Part shown: positions 1 through 5,762 of the stretch, in pieces
Layout of the letters: every line of letters begins with the position of its first letter
Numbering within the stretch: position 1 is the stretch's first letter
From: OCS116 cluster bacterium
Lineage (GTDB): Bacteria; Pseudomonadota; Alphaproteobacteria; Rhizobiales; OSC116
Direction: 5' to 3'
NCBI GenBank assembly: GCA_002402005.2
Contig: NVUS02000354.1
Location: forward strand, 1 to 7,685
Length of the DNA stretch: 7,685 bases
The notes under the pieces: model-generated
Database searches by the model: none
What the model saw: only the letters and a program-made list of their open reading frames with translations
Told to the model about the DNA's origin: nothing
Program-made: the position numbers and the translations under genes

Positions 1-47
1 CCGCCCTCTCACCGTTTGGCAGGGCTATAACATTGGAAAACAAATGA
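1..47 (+). CDS. Possible 3' end of an upstream gene overlapping kduI (partial)
   Basis: The frame beginning at base 3 is open from the window edge and ends with a TGA at 45-47. This TGA overlaps the ATG of kduI as ATGA, the usual sign of translational coupling within an operon. The visible tail reads ALSPFGRAITLENK. This is only 14 codons and I cannot assign it to a family. A competing frame from base 1 stops at 28-30, which would leave a 13-nt gap to kduI. The stop/start overlap is seen directly. That it belongs to a real gene of the uronate pathway is inference. Confidence 0.25.
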   Translation, partial: ALSPFGRAITLENK

Positions 48-880
48 CTATAGAAATTAGACAGGTCAGTAGCCCGACCGAAACCAAAGGTTTTAACACC
101 GACCAATTGCGTGCCAATTATTTAATTGAGAGCCTCTTTGTCGCCGGCAAAGTGAGCATGACCTATAGCCATTTAGACAGAAGCGTGGTTGGCGGCGTCG
201 TGCCATTAGCCACCGCATTGCCATTGCTTTCCCACAAACAAATTGGCACAGAAAAGTTTTTAGACCGCCGCGAAATGGGCATTATAAATGTCGGCAATGC
301 CGGCAAAATCACCGCCGCTGGCATCAGCTATGATTTGAACTATACCGATTGCCTCTATTTGCCAATGGGCACAGACAATGTGAGCTTTGAAAGCACAGAT
401 GCCAACAAACCCGCGCATTTCGATTTTGTCAGCTCCCCCGCGCATCACGCCTATCTACCTAAAAAAATAACTGCCAATGACGCCATATTGCTAGAGCTTG
501 GCACACAATCCGACGCCAACAAACGTAAATTGCGCCAATATATTCACCCTGATGTGGTGGAAAGCTGCCAATTGGTGATGGGTGTCACCACGATAGAAGA
601 TGGCAGCGTGTGGAACACCATGCCATGCCACGTGCATGACCGACGTTCAGAAATTTATCTATATTTCGACATGAAACAAGATACACGGGTCATTCACCTC
701 ATGGGCGAACCAGATGAAACCCGGCATTTAATCGTCAAAAACCAACAAGCCATATTGTCCCCCGGCTGGTCAATCCACAGCGGCGCCGGCACCGGCCGCT
801 ACGCCTTCATCTGGTCAATGGCCGGCGACAACCAAGATTTTACCGACATGGATTTCATCGACATGCAAGACCTACGCTGA
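44..880 (+). CDS. kduI: 5-dehydro-4-deoxy-D-glucuronate isomerase KduI
   Basis: KduI converts 5-dehydro-4-deoxy-D-glucuronate (DKI, from unsaturated uronic acids released by pectin and related polysaccharide lyases) to 2,5-diketo-3-deoxygluconate, which KduD then reduces toward KDG. It is a cytosolic zinc enzyme with a bicupin fold. The 278-residue length equals that of E. coli KduI. Family blocks visible include YSHLDR (41-46), the conserved RREMGIINVG stretch (75-84), ESCQLVMG (173-180), WNTMPCHVHDRR (190-201), LMGEPDETRH (219-228), SPGWSIHSG (239-247) and a C-terminal DLR. The metal ligands expected from the E. coli enzyme fall at the same numbers: H196, H198, E203 and H245. ATG at 44 is preceded by GGA at 35-37 (6-nt spacing). 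The frame is open upstream to the edge, but family length favours this start. A partner kduD or transporter would be expected to the left. It converges on the membrane-protein gene, with a 36-base gap and no clear terminator. Confidence 0.96.
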   Translation: MTIEIRQVSSPTETKGFNTDQLRANYLIESLFVAGKVSMTYSHLDRSVVGGVVPLATALPLLSHKQIGTEKFLDRREMGIINVGNAGKITAAGISYDLNYTDCLYLPMGTDNVSFESTDANKPAHFDFVSSPAHHAYLPKKITANDAILLELGTQSDANKRKLRQYIHPDVVESCQLVMGVTTIEDGSVWNTMPCHVHDRRSEIYLYFDMKQDTRVIHLMGEPDETRHLIVKNQQAILSPGWSIHSGAGTGRYAFIWSMAGDNQDFTDMDFIDMQDLR

Positions 881-916
881 ACATTTCTCGGAAAATTTCA
901 AAATATCTTGTTCATG

Positions 917-2296
917 CTAATCAAAACCTGTGCCTATTCGCAACACGGCAACAAATAGAGTGAGAGATGCAGTGATATAGACAACCGGGTTTCCGTGGCG
1001 AAGGACGCCGACCAAAATTCTATTGTTAAAAATAAGAAACAGCCGATAAATCATAAATAATATAGGAATGGTCAAAATAACAAAAAGCGGCAACAAGGCT
1101 GTATGAGTGAGCCAAAAAATTGCGCCAAAATAACTAGCATCTTCAAATGGGTTTAAGCCAATAAAAAGCCGCCCAGCTTGGATGACATTCAGTGGCATGT
1201 CGGTAAACCAAAACGCAAAATAGGTCGCAATAATAGAAGCAATAATCGTACGAATGACGAAAAACAGATACTCTCTCAATATCAACTTTACAAATTTGTT
1301 TGATTTCCTACGAGTTATAACAATCAAATGCGTCAACCTCGAGAAAAGAAATATAACATACATATCTGCGACGACATTGATGTAAACGGGATAGGCGCTT
1401 AAACTCCGAAAAATCCGTGGGTCTTCAAATTGTGATGAATAATATAAAATAAATGAAATCGTTGTTGAGAGCGAAAGAAACATCGCCCCATTGGCTAATT
1501 TTTTACCGTCAAACGGCGTTTTACCTTTAAACATAGTTGGCAATGTAACAGCTGCGACCAAAAAAATGCCAATAATTAGAAAGAAAATAGGCCCAACAAT
1601 CATAAATACTGGATAAAATATATAGGCAGGAAGATCCAAAACATTAACCATCGACTTATGCAGAGCAACAACAATCGCAACGCTGAACATGGTCATCGAA
1701 ATCGCGACATGGCTTACCACAAAACGCAGACTAGGAATACGTTTCCCCTTTTCATCATATAAAAAGGCAAACCGAAAACCTATCATAGTTACGAATGGTA
1801 CAAAAAGATAAAAGAGAAACTTTCTTTCACTTATCGTCACATATTCCACCCCATCAATCACTAAAGATTTTTGCGGGAAGTTCGCAGAAATAACAAAAAA
1901 TATAAAACTACCGAAAATTAACATGCATACGAGAACGAACACACTAGTCTTAAACACTAGACTCCCATGATTATCACTCAACAACATCAAATAAAAAAAC
2001 GGCCCCAAAACACATAACGCTGAGAACCAAGCCCCAATGCTCTTATTAACAAAAAGTTTCTTAGGGCTCGCAAAAACGGCTTGTACAAAATTTGAAATGT
2101 GATTTTTTGTGCAACGTTCAAACTTCCGAATGACAACTGCTGAGCGAATGTGATCATCTTTTTTTCTGGTCTTACGTATCTGACGAGATAAATATTTAAG
2201 CCAATTGGAAAATTTGACCGAATTTGGCCGGCTACAGTTAAGAAGAGAAAGAATAGCAACAAGCAGCAATGTAATGTTAGTAATTTGTGAAACCAT
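917..2296 (-). CDS. Orphan polytopic membrane protein, about ten TM segments
   Basis: I do not recognise the family. The ATG at 2296 gives 459 residues. An in-frame TTG at 2326 would add ten residues, but ATG is preferred because a G-rich GGGGGTGG lies 8 nt before it. In 459-residue numbering, hydrophobic segments lie roughly at 5-20, 87-106, 115-138, 160-180, 190-212, 222-252, 270-287, 302-328, 342-364, 390-424 (long, possibly two) and 438-454. A basic stretch (RQIRKTRKKDD, about 38-48) follows the first segment and suggests that loop is cytoplasmic. There are no catalytic motifs, signal-peptidase sites or transporter signatures I can name. The protein is rich in Phe and Ile, and the DNA is AT-richer by eye than kduI, so horizontal acquisition is possible. 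It lies downstream of tetR on the same strand, but a 223-nt gap with its own promoter argues for independent transcription. Alternatives are an orphan transporter or a membrane part of a sensing or defence system; nothing in the sequence decides this. Confidence 0.75.
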   Translation of the reverse strand: MVSQITNITLLLVAILSLLNCSRPNSVKFSNWLKYLSRQIRKTRKKDDHIRSAVVIRKFERCTKNHISNFVQAVFASPKKLFVNKSIGAWFSALCVLGPFFYLMLLSDNHGSLVFKTSVFVLVCMLIFGSFIFFVISANFPQKSLVIDGVEYVTISERKFLFYLFVPFVTMIGFRFAFLYDEKGKRIPSLRFVVSHVAISMTMFSVAIVVALHKSMVNVLDLPAYIFYPVFMIVGPIFFLIIGIFLVAAVTLPTMFKGKTPFDGKKLANGAMFLSLSTTISFILYYSSQFEDPRIFRSLSAYPVYINVVADMYVIFLFSRLTHLIVITRRKSNKFVKLILREYLFFVIRTIIASIIATYFAFWFTDMPLNVIQAGRLFIGLNPFEDASYFGAIFWLTHTALLPLFVILTIPILFMIYRLFLIFNNRILVGVLRHGNPVVYITASLTLFVAVLRIGTGFD

Positions 2297-2360
2297 TTTT
2301 ACTACCACCCCCGAAATTTCGACCAAACCGTTTATTGGTTTCGTCTAAGGTAATAATATG

Positions 2361-2388
2361 AGTATAAATATTTTAAAATGAGTATCAA
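2361..2388 (-). promoter_or_regulatory. Sigma70-like promoter of the orphan membrane-protein gene
   Basis: On the minus strand a -35 TTGATA (plus 2383-2388) and a -10 TATACT (plus 2361-2366) are separated by 16 bp, each matching five of six consensus bases. Transcription would begin near 2354, giving a leader of about 58 nt to the ATG at 2296. The octamer ATGAGTAT occurs on the plus strand at 2358-2365 and 2378-2385, 20 bp apart, overlapping the -10 and the -35 respectively. This could be a paired regulator site or chance. Confidence 0.55.
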
Positions 2389-2549
2389 GCAAAACACCTA
2401 TAGCATTGCACGCCAATTGGCTGAAATTTTTAAAGTGAAATAAAATTAGGGAATGCGAACCTATAATTTTAAGTTACAAAAAAAACAGCCACCTAAGGAA
2501 CTCGCCGCTTCTATTTTTAAAACAAGCCCAAAGTGCCGCCTAATTTCAA

Positions 2550-3194
2550 TCACTTTTTAAGCAAGCGGGGCAATTCGTTCATAATTTCATCTCTAGCGAG
2601 TTGCGCACGTTTCAGTTTTTCATTTGCATCTAATTCCGAAAACCCCAACAAAGCCCGCAGAATTTGCGTGCCTACAATTCGGTTGACAAAAAGCTGTCCC
2701 AAATTTTCGCGGTCAGGCGCAGCCAATTGTTTGGTTTCTGGCAGCAAAGAAAGAATGGTTGCCGTGACACCCTCAAGACGCAGGAAAAAACCTTGATAGG
2801 CCAATTCTGCCAATTGCGGAAATCTACCCACCTCACCAATCACCACCCGCATCAAAGCAATCGTCTCTTCACTGGTCAGCGTATCTTGCATATGCAGTGC
2901 AGATTGCAGCAAAGCCTCAGGCAGAGGCAAGCTAAGAATGCCCTCCAACTCAGCTTTTTGCTCAGCCGTTGATGGCTGGCAAGCCGATTCAATGATGGCC
3001 GCAAACAGTTTGTCCTTGGTTTGAGCGTGGCGATATAAAGTCATAATGGATACATTCGCCGCCTTGGCAATGCTCTCCATACTCGAGCCATCATAGCCTG
3101 CATCCAAAAATTGAACCCGAGCTGCATTTAATATGTCAGCTCTTTTCCTCGCCATAAGCGCGGCTTTTGGGTGGTCTTCATTCCATTGCTTCAT
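2550..3194 (-). CDS. TetR/AcrR-family repressor with AefR-like C-terminal domain
   Basis: A DNA-binding repressor, very probably controlling itself and the divergent doxX. In the 214-residue form, the N-terminal TetR domain spans about 17-64. Its helix-turn-helix is at 38-57, with SMESIAKAANVS followed by the recognition helix IMTLYRHA. The C-terminal half (about 85-205) is all helical. It contains IALMRVVIGEVGRFPQLAELAY (112-133, E121 and F125-P126 conserved), which resembles the AefR-like TetR_C domain; its ligand is unknown. A longer reading from 3236 is possible. The ATG at 3194 is chosen because GGAG (minus strand of 3205-3208) lies 10 nt upstream, and because the longer version would put coding sequence through the operator dyads. 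Its stop is 223 nt before the start of the next same-strand gene. No clear intrinsic terminator follows it. Confidence 0.93.
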   Translation of the reverse strand: MKQWNEDHPKAALMARKRADILNAARVQFLDAGYDGSSMESIAKAANVSIMTLYRHAQTKDKLFAAIIESACQPSTAEQKAELEGILSLPLPEALLQSALHMQDTLTSEETIALMRVVIGEVGRFPQLAELAYQGFFLRLEGVTATILSLLPETKQLAAPDRENLGQLFVNRIVGTQILRALLGFSELDANEKLKRAQLARDEIMNELPRLLKK

Positions 3195-3210
3195 CGGGCA
3201 TTGACTCCAT

Positions 3211-3230
3211 ACGATAATGGCGGTTATAGT
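3211..3230. promoter_or_regulatory. Operator O1 (imperfect dyad) in the tetR-doxX intergenic region
   Basis: The left half-site ACGATAAT (3211-3218), a 4-bp spacer GGCG, and the right half GTTATAGT (3223-3230) match the perfect O2 dyad at six of eight positions in the right arm. It lies just upstream of the tetR Shine-Dalgarno site and covers minus-strand candidates for the tetR -10 (TATAAC or TACTAT). Binding here would therefore give autorepression. Its start is 24 bp from that of O2. Confidence 0.7.
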
Positions 3231-3234
3231 ATGC

Positions 3235-3254
3235 ACGATAATGATGATTATCGT
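3235..3254. promoter_or_regulatory. Operator O2 (perfect 8+4+8 dyad) upstream of doxX
   Basis: This is a perfect inverted repeat: ACGATAAT (3235-3242), spacer GATG, ATTATCGT (3247-3254). Its size and symmetry are typical of TetR-family operators. A -10-like TATATT for doxX sits at 3261-3266, and the -35 position falls inside the dyad, so an occupied site would block RNA polymerase. No good -35 hexamer is visible. That the adjacent TetR protein binds here is inferred from position and symmetry. Confidence 0.82.
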
Positions 3255-3291
3255 ATCGAATATATTTTAAAATTACCGAAAGAAACCGCTC

Positions 3292-3687
3292 ATGTCAACA
3301 ATCACCTCCTATATTGGCGAAAACTGGTGGGGCATTAGCCTGTGGACTGTGCAAATATTCCTCGCATTTATGTTTTCTTATGCCGGCTTTATGAAGCTAA
3401 CCAAATCAGCCCAAGGCCTGTCCGACATTGGCTGGCATTGGGCAACCACCCTGCCGCTCGGCTTCATTCGTTTGTTAGCCGTTATGGAACTTTTGGCAGC
3501 CATTGGCGTCATACTGCCAACCCTCACTGGCATTATGCCTTATATGGGAAATTTTGCCGCCATTGGCATGATATTGGTTCAGGTTGCGGCCATCATTCTG
3601 CATGCAAAGCGTAAAGAAACCAAAGCCACTATAGTGCTAAATCTAATTCTACTCGCAGGTGCAATATTCATTGCCTTGAAATTATAG
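3292..3687 (+). CDS. DoxX-family membrane protein
   Basis: A small inner-membrane protein of 131 residues with four transmembrane segments at about 15-36, 54-76, 84-105 and 112-130. The first segment carries FMFSYAGFMKL (26-36), the characteristic AGxxKL region of the DoxX family. The second has a conserved acidic residue, E66. DoxX-family proteins occur in redox and stress contexts, for example in a membrane oxidoreductase complex in mycobacteria, but the biochemical role of most members is not established. It is divergent from tetR across the O1/O2 operators, so it is probably the derepressed target. The ATG lacks a strong Shine-Dalgarno site (only purine-rich GAAAGAAA near 3279-3286). It converges on the RRM gene with a 41-nt gap. 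Confidence 0.9.
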   Translation: MSTITSYIGENWWGISLWTVQIFLAFMFSYAGFMKLTKSAQGLSDIGWHWATTLPLGFIRLLAVMELLAAIGVILPTLTGIMPYMGNFAAIGMILVQVAAIILHAKRKETKATIVLNLILLAGAIFIALKL

Positions 3688-3728
3688 TCTCTTCATATCA
3701 AAACTTCTAAAACCACGGAGACAATTTA

Positions 3729-3965
3729 TTAACTAGAGAGTTTCACTCTTATTTTTTGGTTTCTCACGGTTTTGCCATGCAAACCTAATATGGCTTCATT
3801 GGCTTCTGCTTCGTCATTCATCACAACAAATGCAAAACCCTTGGATGTGCCCTTATTTTTATCCAGAACAATCTCGCAAGATTCAACTTTGCCATAGCTG
3901 GTAAATAATTTTTCCAGCTCGTCTTTATCTATATCTCTATGCAAGTTAAGTATCGCTATATTCAT
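3729..3965 (-). CDS. Small RRM-domain RNA-binding protein
   Basis: This is a 78-residue protein consisting of a single RNA recognition motif and almost nothing else. RNP2 is IAILNL (3-8) and RNP1 is KGFAFVVM (42-49), with aromatic residues F44 and F46 at the RNA-stacking positions. The first acidic/basic helix is at about 13-24 and the second (EAEANEAILGLHG) at about 52-64. RNP2 lacks the usual aromatic residue: the second position is Ala4 in place of Phe or Tyr. The start is set by GGAG on the minus strand of 3974-3977, 8 nt before the ATG at 3965. An ATG at 3971 is too close to it, and a longer frame from 4010 would cover a promoter. Bacterial one-RRM proteins (cyanobacterial Rbp type) are often linked to cold or RNA metabolism; the targets here are unknown. 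It is divergent from the methyltransferase gene and convergent with doxX. Confidence 0.92.
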   Translation of the reverse strand: MNIAILNLHRDIDKDELEKLFTSYGKVESCEIVLDKNKGTSKGFAFVVMNDEAEANEAILGLHGKTVRNQKIRVKLSS

Positions 3966-4008
3966 CAGCATCTCTCCAAAATTGTCTATCTGGAAAACCC
4001 AGCTCTGC

Positions 4009-4014
4009 ATTATG
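4009..4014 (-). promoter_or_regulatory. Extended -10 promoter candidate for the RRM gene
   Basis: The minus strand reads TGTCATAAT: a five-of-six -10 hexamer with the TGn extension that can replace a -35 box. It lies 44 bases before the RRM start codon. Its hexamer overlaps the -35 box of the opposing promoter (4012-4017), so the two promoters probably exclude each other. Confidence 0.4.
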
Positions 4015-4040
4015 ACAGGTATTGTTACAATAGATATAAT
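4012..4040 (+). promoter_or_regulatory. Sigma70-like promoter of the methyltransferase gene
   Basis: The -35 ATGACA (4012-4017; five of six) and the perfect -10 TATAAT (4035-4040) are separated by exactly 17 bp. Transcription would begin near 4047, leaving a leader of about 92 nt before the ATG at 4140. That leader is AT-rich and I see no stable hairpin in it. Confidence 0.65.
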
Positions 4041-4139
4041 TTTTATTTCATAGCCTAGATAATGGTGTTATTTTTCTGAATTTTCTTTATATAGTTGAAA
4101 CTCAATAGTTTCAGAATTACCCATTCGCAAGGCCGTGCC

Positions 4140-4961
4140 ATGACTAAAGTTAAGAAAAGCAGCAATAAATACAAACTTGACGCTAAGGAGCAATTCCTTA
4201 TTGAAACCGGTATTTCAGACTATAATGGCATCAAACCCAGAATGAATAAAAAATACAAACAAATTGGCCGGTTTACCGAAATATTATCCGACAAGCTAAC
4301 CCAATCTGGCGCGATGAACCAAAAAAGAGTTAAAGTCATAGATATTGGCGCTGGCAAAGGGTATATGACCTTCGCTATATATAATTACCTAGCCAAGCAC
4401 AATCTCGACCCCGTAATCCATGCTGTTGATTTAAATGAAGAATTAATGAAGCTCGGCAACGAAAATGCCAATAAATGCGGATTCGAAAACCTATCATTTA
4501 TCAGTGGTTTTGCCGACCAATATTCTGGACTGGCTTATTATGATGCCGTCGTTTCCCTACATGCCTGCGACACCGCAACCGATGATGCGCTGTTTATGGG
4601 CCTTAAGATGAAATCCAAAGTCATTTTATGCGCACCCTGCTGCCAAAAAGAAGTTTTGGTTAGCTTAAAAGAAAAAAAATCACTTACAAAATTCATTAGC
4701 AACGGTCTGTTTTTACATAAAATGGCCGATCTCATCACCGACAATGCCCGCGTCATGCTCTTGCAATCACAAGGATATCATGTGGATGTCATTGATTTTG
4801 TTGCCTCTGAGCATACACAAAAAAATACACTGTTGGCTGCAACCAAAAAAAGCGGCAAAAAACCAGCTTTTTATGAAAAATACAAATCCTACAAATCCGA
4901 AATTGGTTTTGATGGCATTAAACTCGAGCAAATGATGCTTGATGAAGGATTGTTGGGCTAA
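4140..4961 (+). CDS. SAM-dependent methyltransferase, Methyltransf_32-like (TRM13/METTL25 class)
   Basis: The protein has 273 residues. The Rossmann methyltransferase core begins with VKVIDIGAGKGYMTFAI (64-80), whose GAGKG loop binds SAM. Acidic D97 in HAVDLN (94-99) is placed to bind the SAM ribose. Next comes YDAVVSLHACDTATDDAL (134-151), followed by ILCAPCCQKE (162-171). The LHxCDTATD plus PCCQ pair is the signature I associate with the Methyltransf_32 group that includes GSTCD, METTL25 and the tRNA 2'-O-methyltransferase TRM13. The N-terminal 40 and C-terminal 40 residues are Lys-rich, compatible with RNA binding. The substrate is not known; an RNA substrate is inference from the family and the divergent RRM neighbour. 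The start is ATG 4140, with AAGG at 4129-4132; an upstream TTG at 4095 is less supported. It converges on the SRPBCC gene over two hairpins. Confidence 0.88.
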   Translation: MTKVKKSSNKYKLDAKEQFLIETGISDYNGIKPRMNKKYKQIGRFTEILSDKLTQSGAMNQKRVKVIDIGAGKGYMTFAIYNYLAKHNLDPVIHAVDLNEELMKLGNENANKCGFENLSFISGFADQYSGLAYYDAVVSLHACDTATDDALFMGLKMKSKVILCAPCCQKEVLVSLKEKKSLTKFISNGLFLHKMADLITDNARVMLLQSQGYHVDVIDFVASEHTQKNTLLAATKKSGKKPAFYEKYKSYKSEIGFDGIKLEQMMLDEGLLG

Positions 4962-5003
4962 AAAATTTGAGCAAAGTATAAATAATTTCCATTTGTTGAT
5001 AAC

Positions 5004-5032
5004 AGCGGTGTCGCCTCGCGCCAAACACCGCT
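5004..5032. terminator. Hairpin between convergent genes (possible terminator)
   Basis: AGCGGTGT (5004-5011) and ACACCGCT (5025-5032) form a perfect 8-bp GC-rich stem with a 13-nt loop, 42 bases after the methyltransferase stop. There is no T-run on either side, so a classical intrinsic terminator is not proven. It could be a bidirectional barrier or a transcript 3'-end stabiliser. Confidence 0.4.
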
Positions 5033-5049
5033 AATTGTCTCCTACATGA

Positions 5050-5075
5050 TGAGCCACCCACAATCGAATGGCTCA
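5050..5075. terminator. Second hairpin next to the SRPBCC stop (possible terminator or 3'-end hairpin)
   Basis: TGAGCCA (5050-5056) and TGGCTCA (5069-5075) form a 7-bp stem with a 12-nt loop, starting six bases past the SRPBCC stop codon in its direction. A run of six A on the plus strand (5075-5080) lies on the upstream side in minus-strand sense. The T-run therefore precedes the hairpin, which is the wrong order for an intrinsic terminator of that gene. Confidence 0.3.
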
Positions 5076-5081
5076 AAAAAC

Positions 5082-5600
5082 TTAGGCGCTGGCAAGCTCA
5101 GCCTGCATTATCTTGGCTTTGCGAGGGTGTGGTTCACCCGTTTCCATATAATGTTTTATTTCTTCCACATTGCGAACAAACCCTGCATTCAAGCTTTTTT
5201 TAATGCCCGGAATTATATAACCCAAAGTGCGAAGATGTGGGGTTGCATCCCATGTTACGCGGCAGGAGTTTTCGCTAACAAATTCAACCGTTACGGTTGA
5301 GGCATAGCCCTTAATCGGCAGCAATTTTGAGGCGTTTTTCAGCACCACATCAAATGCAACAGTTTTCATTTTATCACTATAGTTGGTGATGATTTCTTGC
5401 TGATACATGCCCTTGAATTTTGCTGGTAGGTATGAATTGCGGCCAACTGCTGGCGCACCCTTAATCGGAATCCCCGCAAGAATTGGCTCAGACCTTGGCG
5501 TGGCTGCCATCCAAACCGAAACATCAACAAAATTTTTGCCCAATAGCTCCCAAACGTCAGCCGCCGGTTTATTTACGATTCCTGAATTAATCATTCTCAT
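5082..5600 (-). CDS. SRPBCC (START/Bet v1-like) family protein
   Basis: The protein has 172 residues in a helix-grip fold: an opening strand (2-9), KPAADVWELLGKNF (11-24, the short V-shaped helices), and a GRNSYL strand (53-58). A run of antiparallel strands follows (MYQQEIITNY at 65-74, KTVAFDVVL at 79-87, YASTVTVEFV at 99-108, SCRVTWDATP at 112-121). A long C-terminal helix (about 132-154) closes the hydrophobic pocket. Such proteins bind or transform small hydrophobic ligands; no catalytic residue identifies a reaction here. There is no signal peptide, so it is probably cytosolic. The ATG at 5600 has an ideal AAGGAG (minus strand of 5607-5612) 6 nt upstream. It is divergent from the LysR-type gene, which suggests regulation by it, and a palindrome lies directly upstream of its ribosome binding site. 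Confidence 0.87.
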   Translation of the reverse strand: MRMINSGIVNKPAADVWELLGKNFVDVSVWMAATPRSEPILAGIPIKGAPAVGRNSYLPAKFKGMYQQEIITNYSDKMKTVAFDVVLKNASKLLPIKGYASTVTVEFVSENSCRVTWDATPHLRTLGYIIPGIKKSLNAGFVRNVEEIKHYMETGEPHPRKAKIMQAELASA

Positions 5601-5616
5601 TTTAATCTCCTTAAAA

Positions 5617-5629
5617 GCCCAAATTGGGC
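5617..5629. promoter_or_regulatory. Palindrome beside the SRPBCC ribosome binding site
   Basis: GCCCAA-A-TTGGGC is a perfect 13-bp dyad. It ends 4 bases from the AAGGAG of the SRPBCC gene and, if the promoter at 5643-5669 is right, lies within its short leader. It could be an operator or, in RNA, a small hairpin near the ribosome binding site. No binding protein can be named. Confidence 0.35.
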
Positions 5630-5636
5630 AATTGTT

Positions 5637-5669
5637 AATGTCTAAATATACTTAGTATCGACATTTCAA
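5637..5669 (-). promoter_or_regulatory. SRPBCC promoter region with nested dyads (candidate LysR site)
   Basis: On the minus strand TTGAAA (plus 5664-5669) and TATTTA (plus 5643-5648) are separated by 15 bp, a short spacing. Within it lies the perfect dyad ATACT-T-AGTAT (5648-5658). A wider inverted repeat, AATGTC (5637-5642) with GACATT (5660-5665), surrounds it. LysR-type regulators usually bind AT-rich dyads with a T-N11-A core in such divergent regions. That the neighbouring LysR protein binds here is inference; the two dyads do not share one centre. Confidence 0.4.
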
Positions 5670-5674
5670 CATGG

Positions 5675-5703
5675 TTGATGAATGTAAAGTAATTCAATAT
5701 AAT
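5675..5703 (+). promoter_or_regulatory. Promoter of the LysR-type gene
   Basis: A -35 TTGATG (5675-5680; four of six) is separated by exactly 17 bp from a perfect -10 TATAAT (5698-5703). Transcription would start near 5710, about 53 nt before the ATG at 5763. Its -35 is only 5 bp from that of the opposing SRPBCC promoter, so one bound regulator could affect both. Confidence 0.6.
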
Positions 5704-5762
5704 CGTAATAAGAATACCCAAATATGCAACTTCATGTTACACATAAGTAACAAGGATAAGTC

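Noticed and set aside
2..46. N-terminal extension of KduI upstream of ATG 44
   Set aside because: The frame is open to the edge, but the 278-residue form matches the family length exactly and metal ligands fall at the family numbering.
2208..2240. Lipoprotein signal peptide in the orphan membrane protein (Cys after a hydrophobic stretch)
   Set aside because: The sequence before Cys is LLN rather than a small residue at -1, so it does not fit a lipobox; it is better read as a first transmembrane segment.
2533..2796. Plus-strand open frame of 87 codons across the 3' part of tetR
   Set aside because: It lies wholly opposite a well-supported TetR gene, has no domain and no ribosome binding site, and is a shadow of the real gene. 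The same holds for 2664-2972.
3687..3722. GTCTC/GAGAC inverted repeat between doxX and the RRM gene as a terminator
   Set aside because: The stem is only 5 bp with a 26-nt loop and there is no proper T-run.
4767..5024. Minus-strand open frame opposite the methyltransferase gene
   Set aside because: Its low-complexity Phe-rich translation overlaps a well-supported gene in antisense, and it has no initiation signals.
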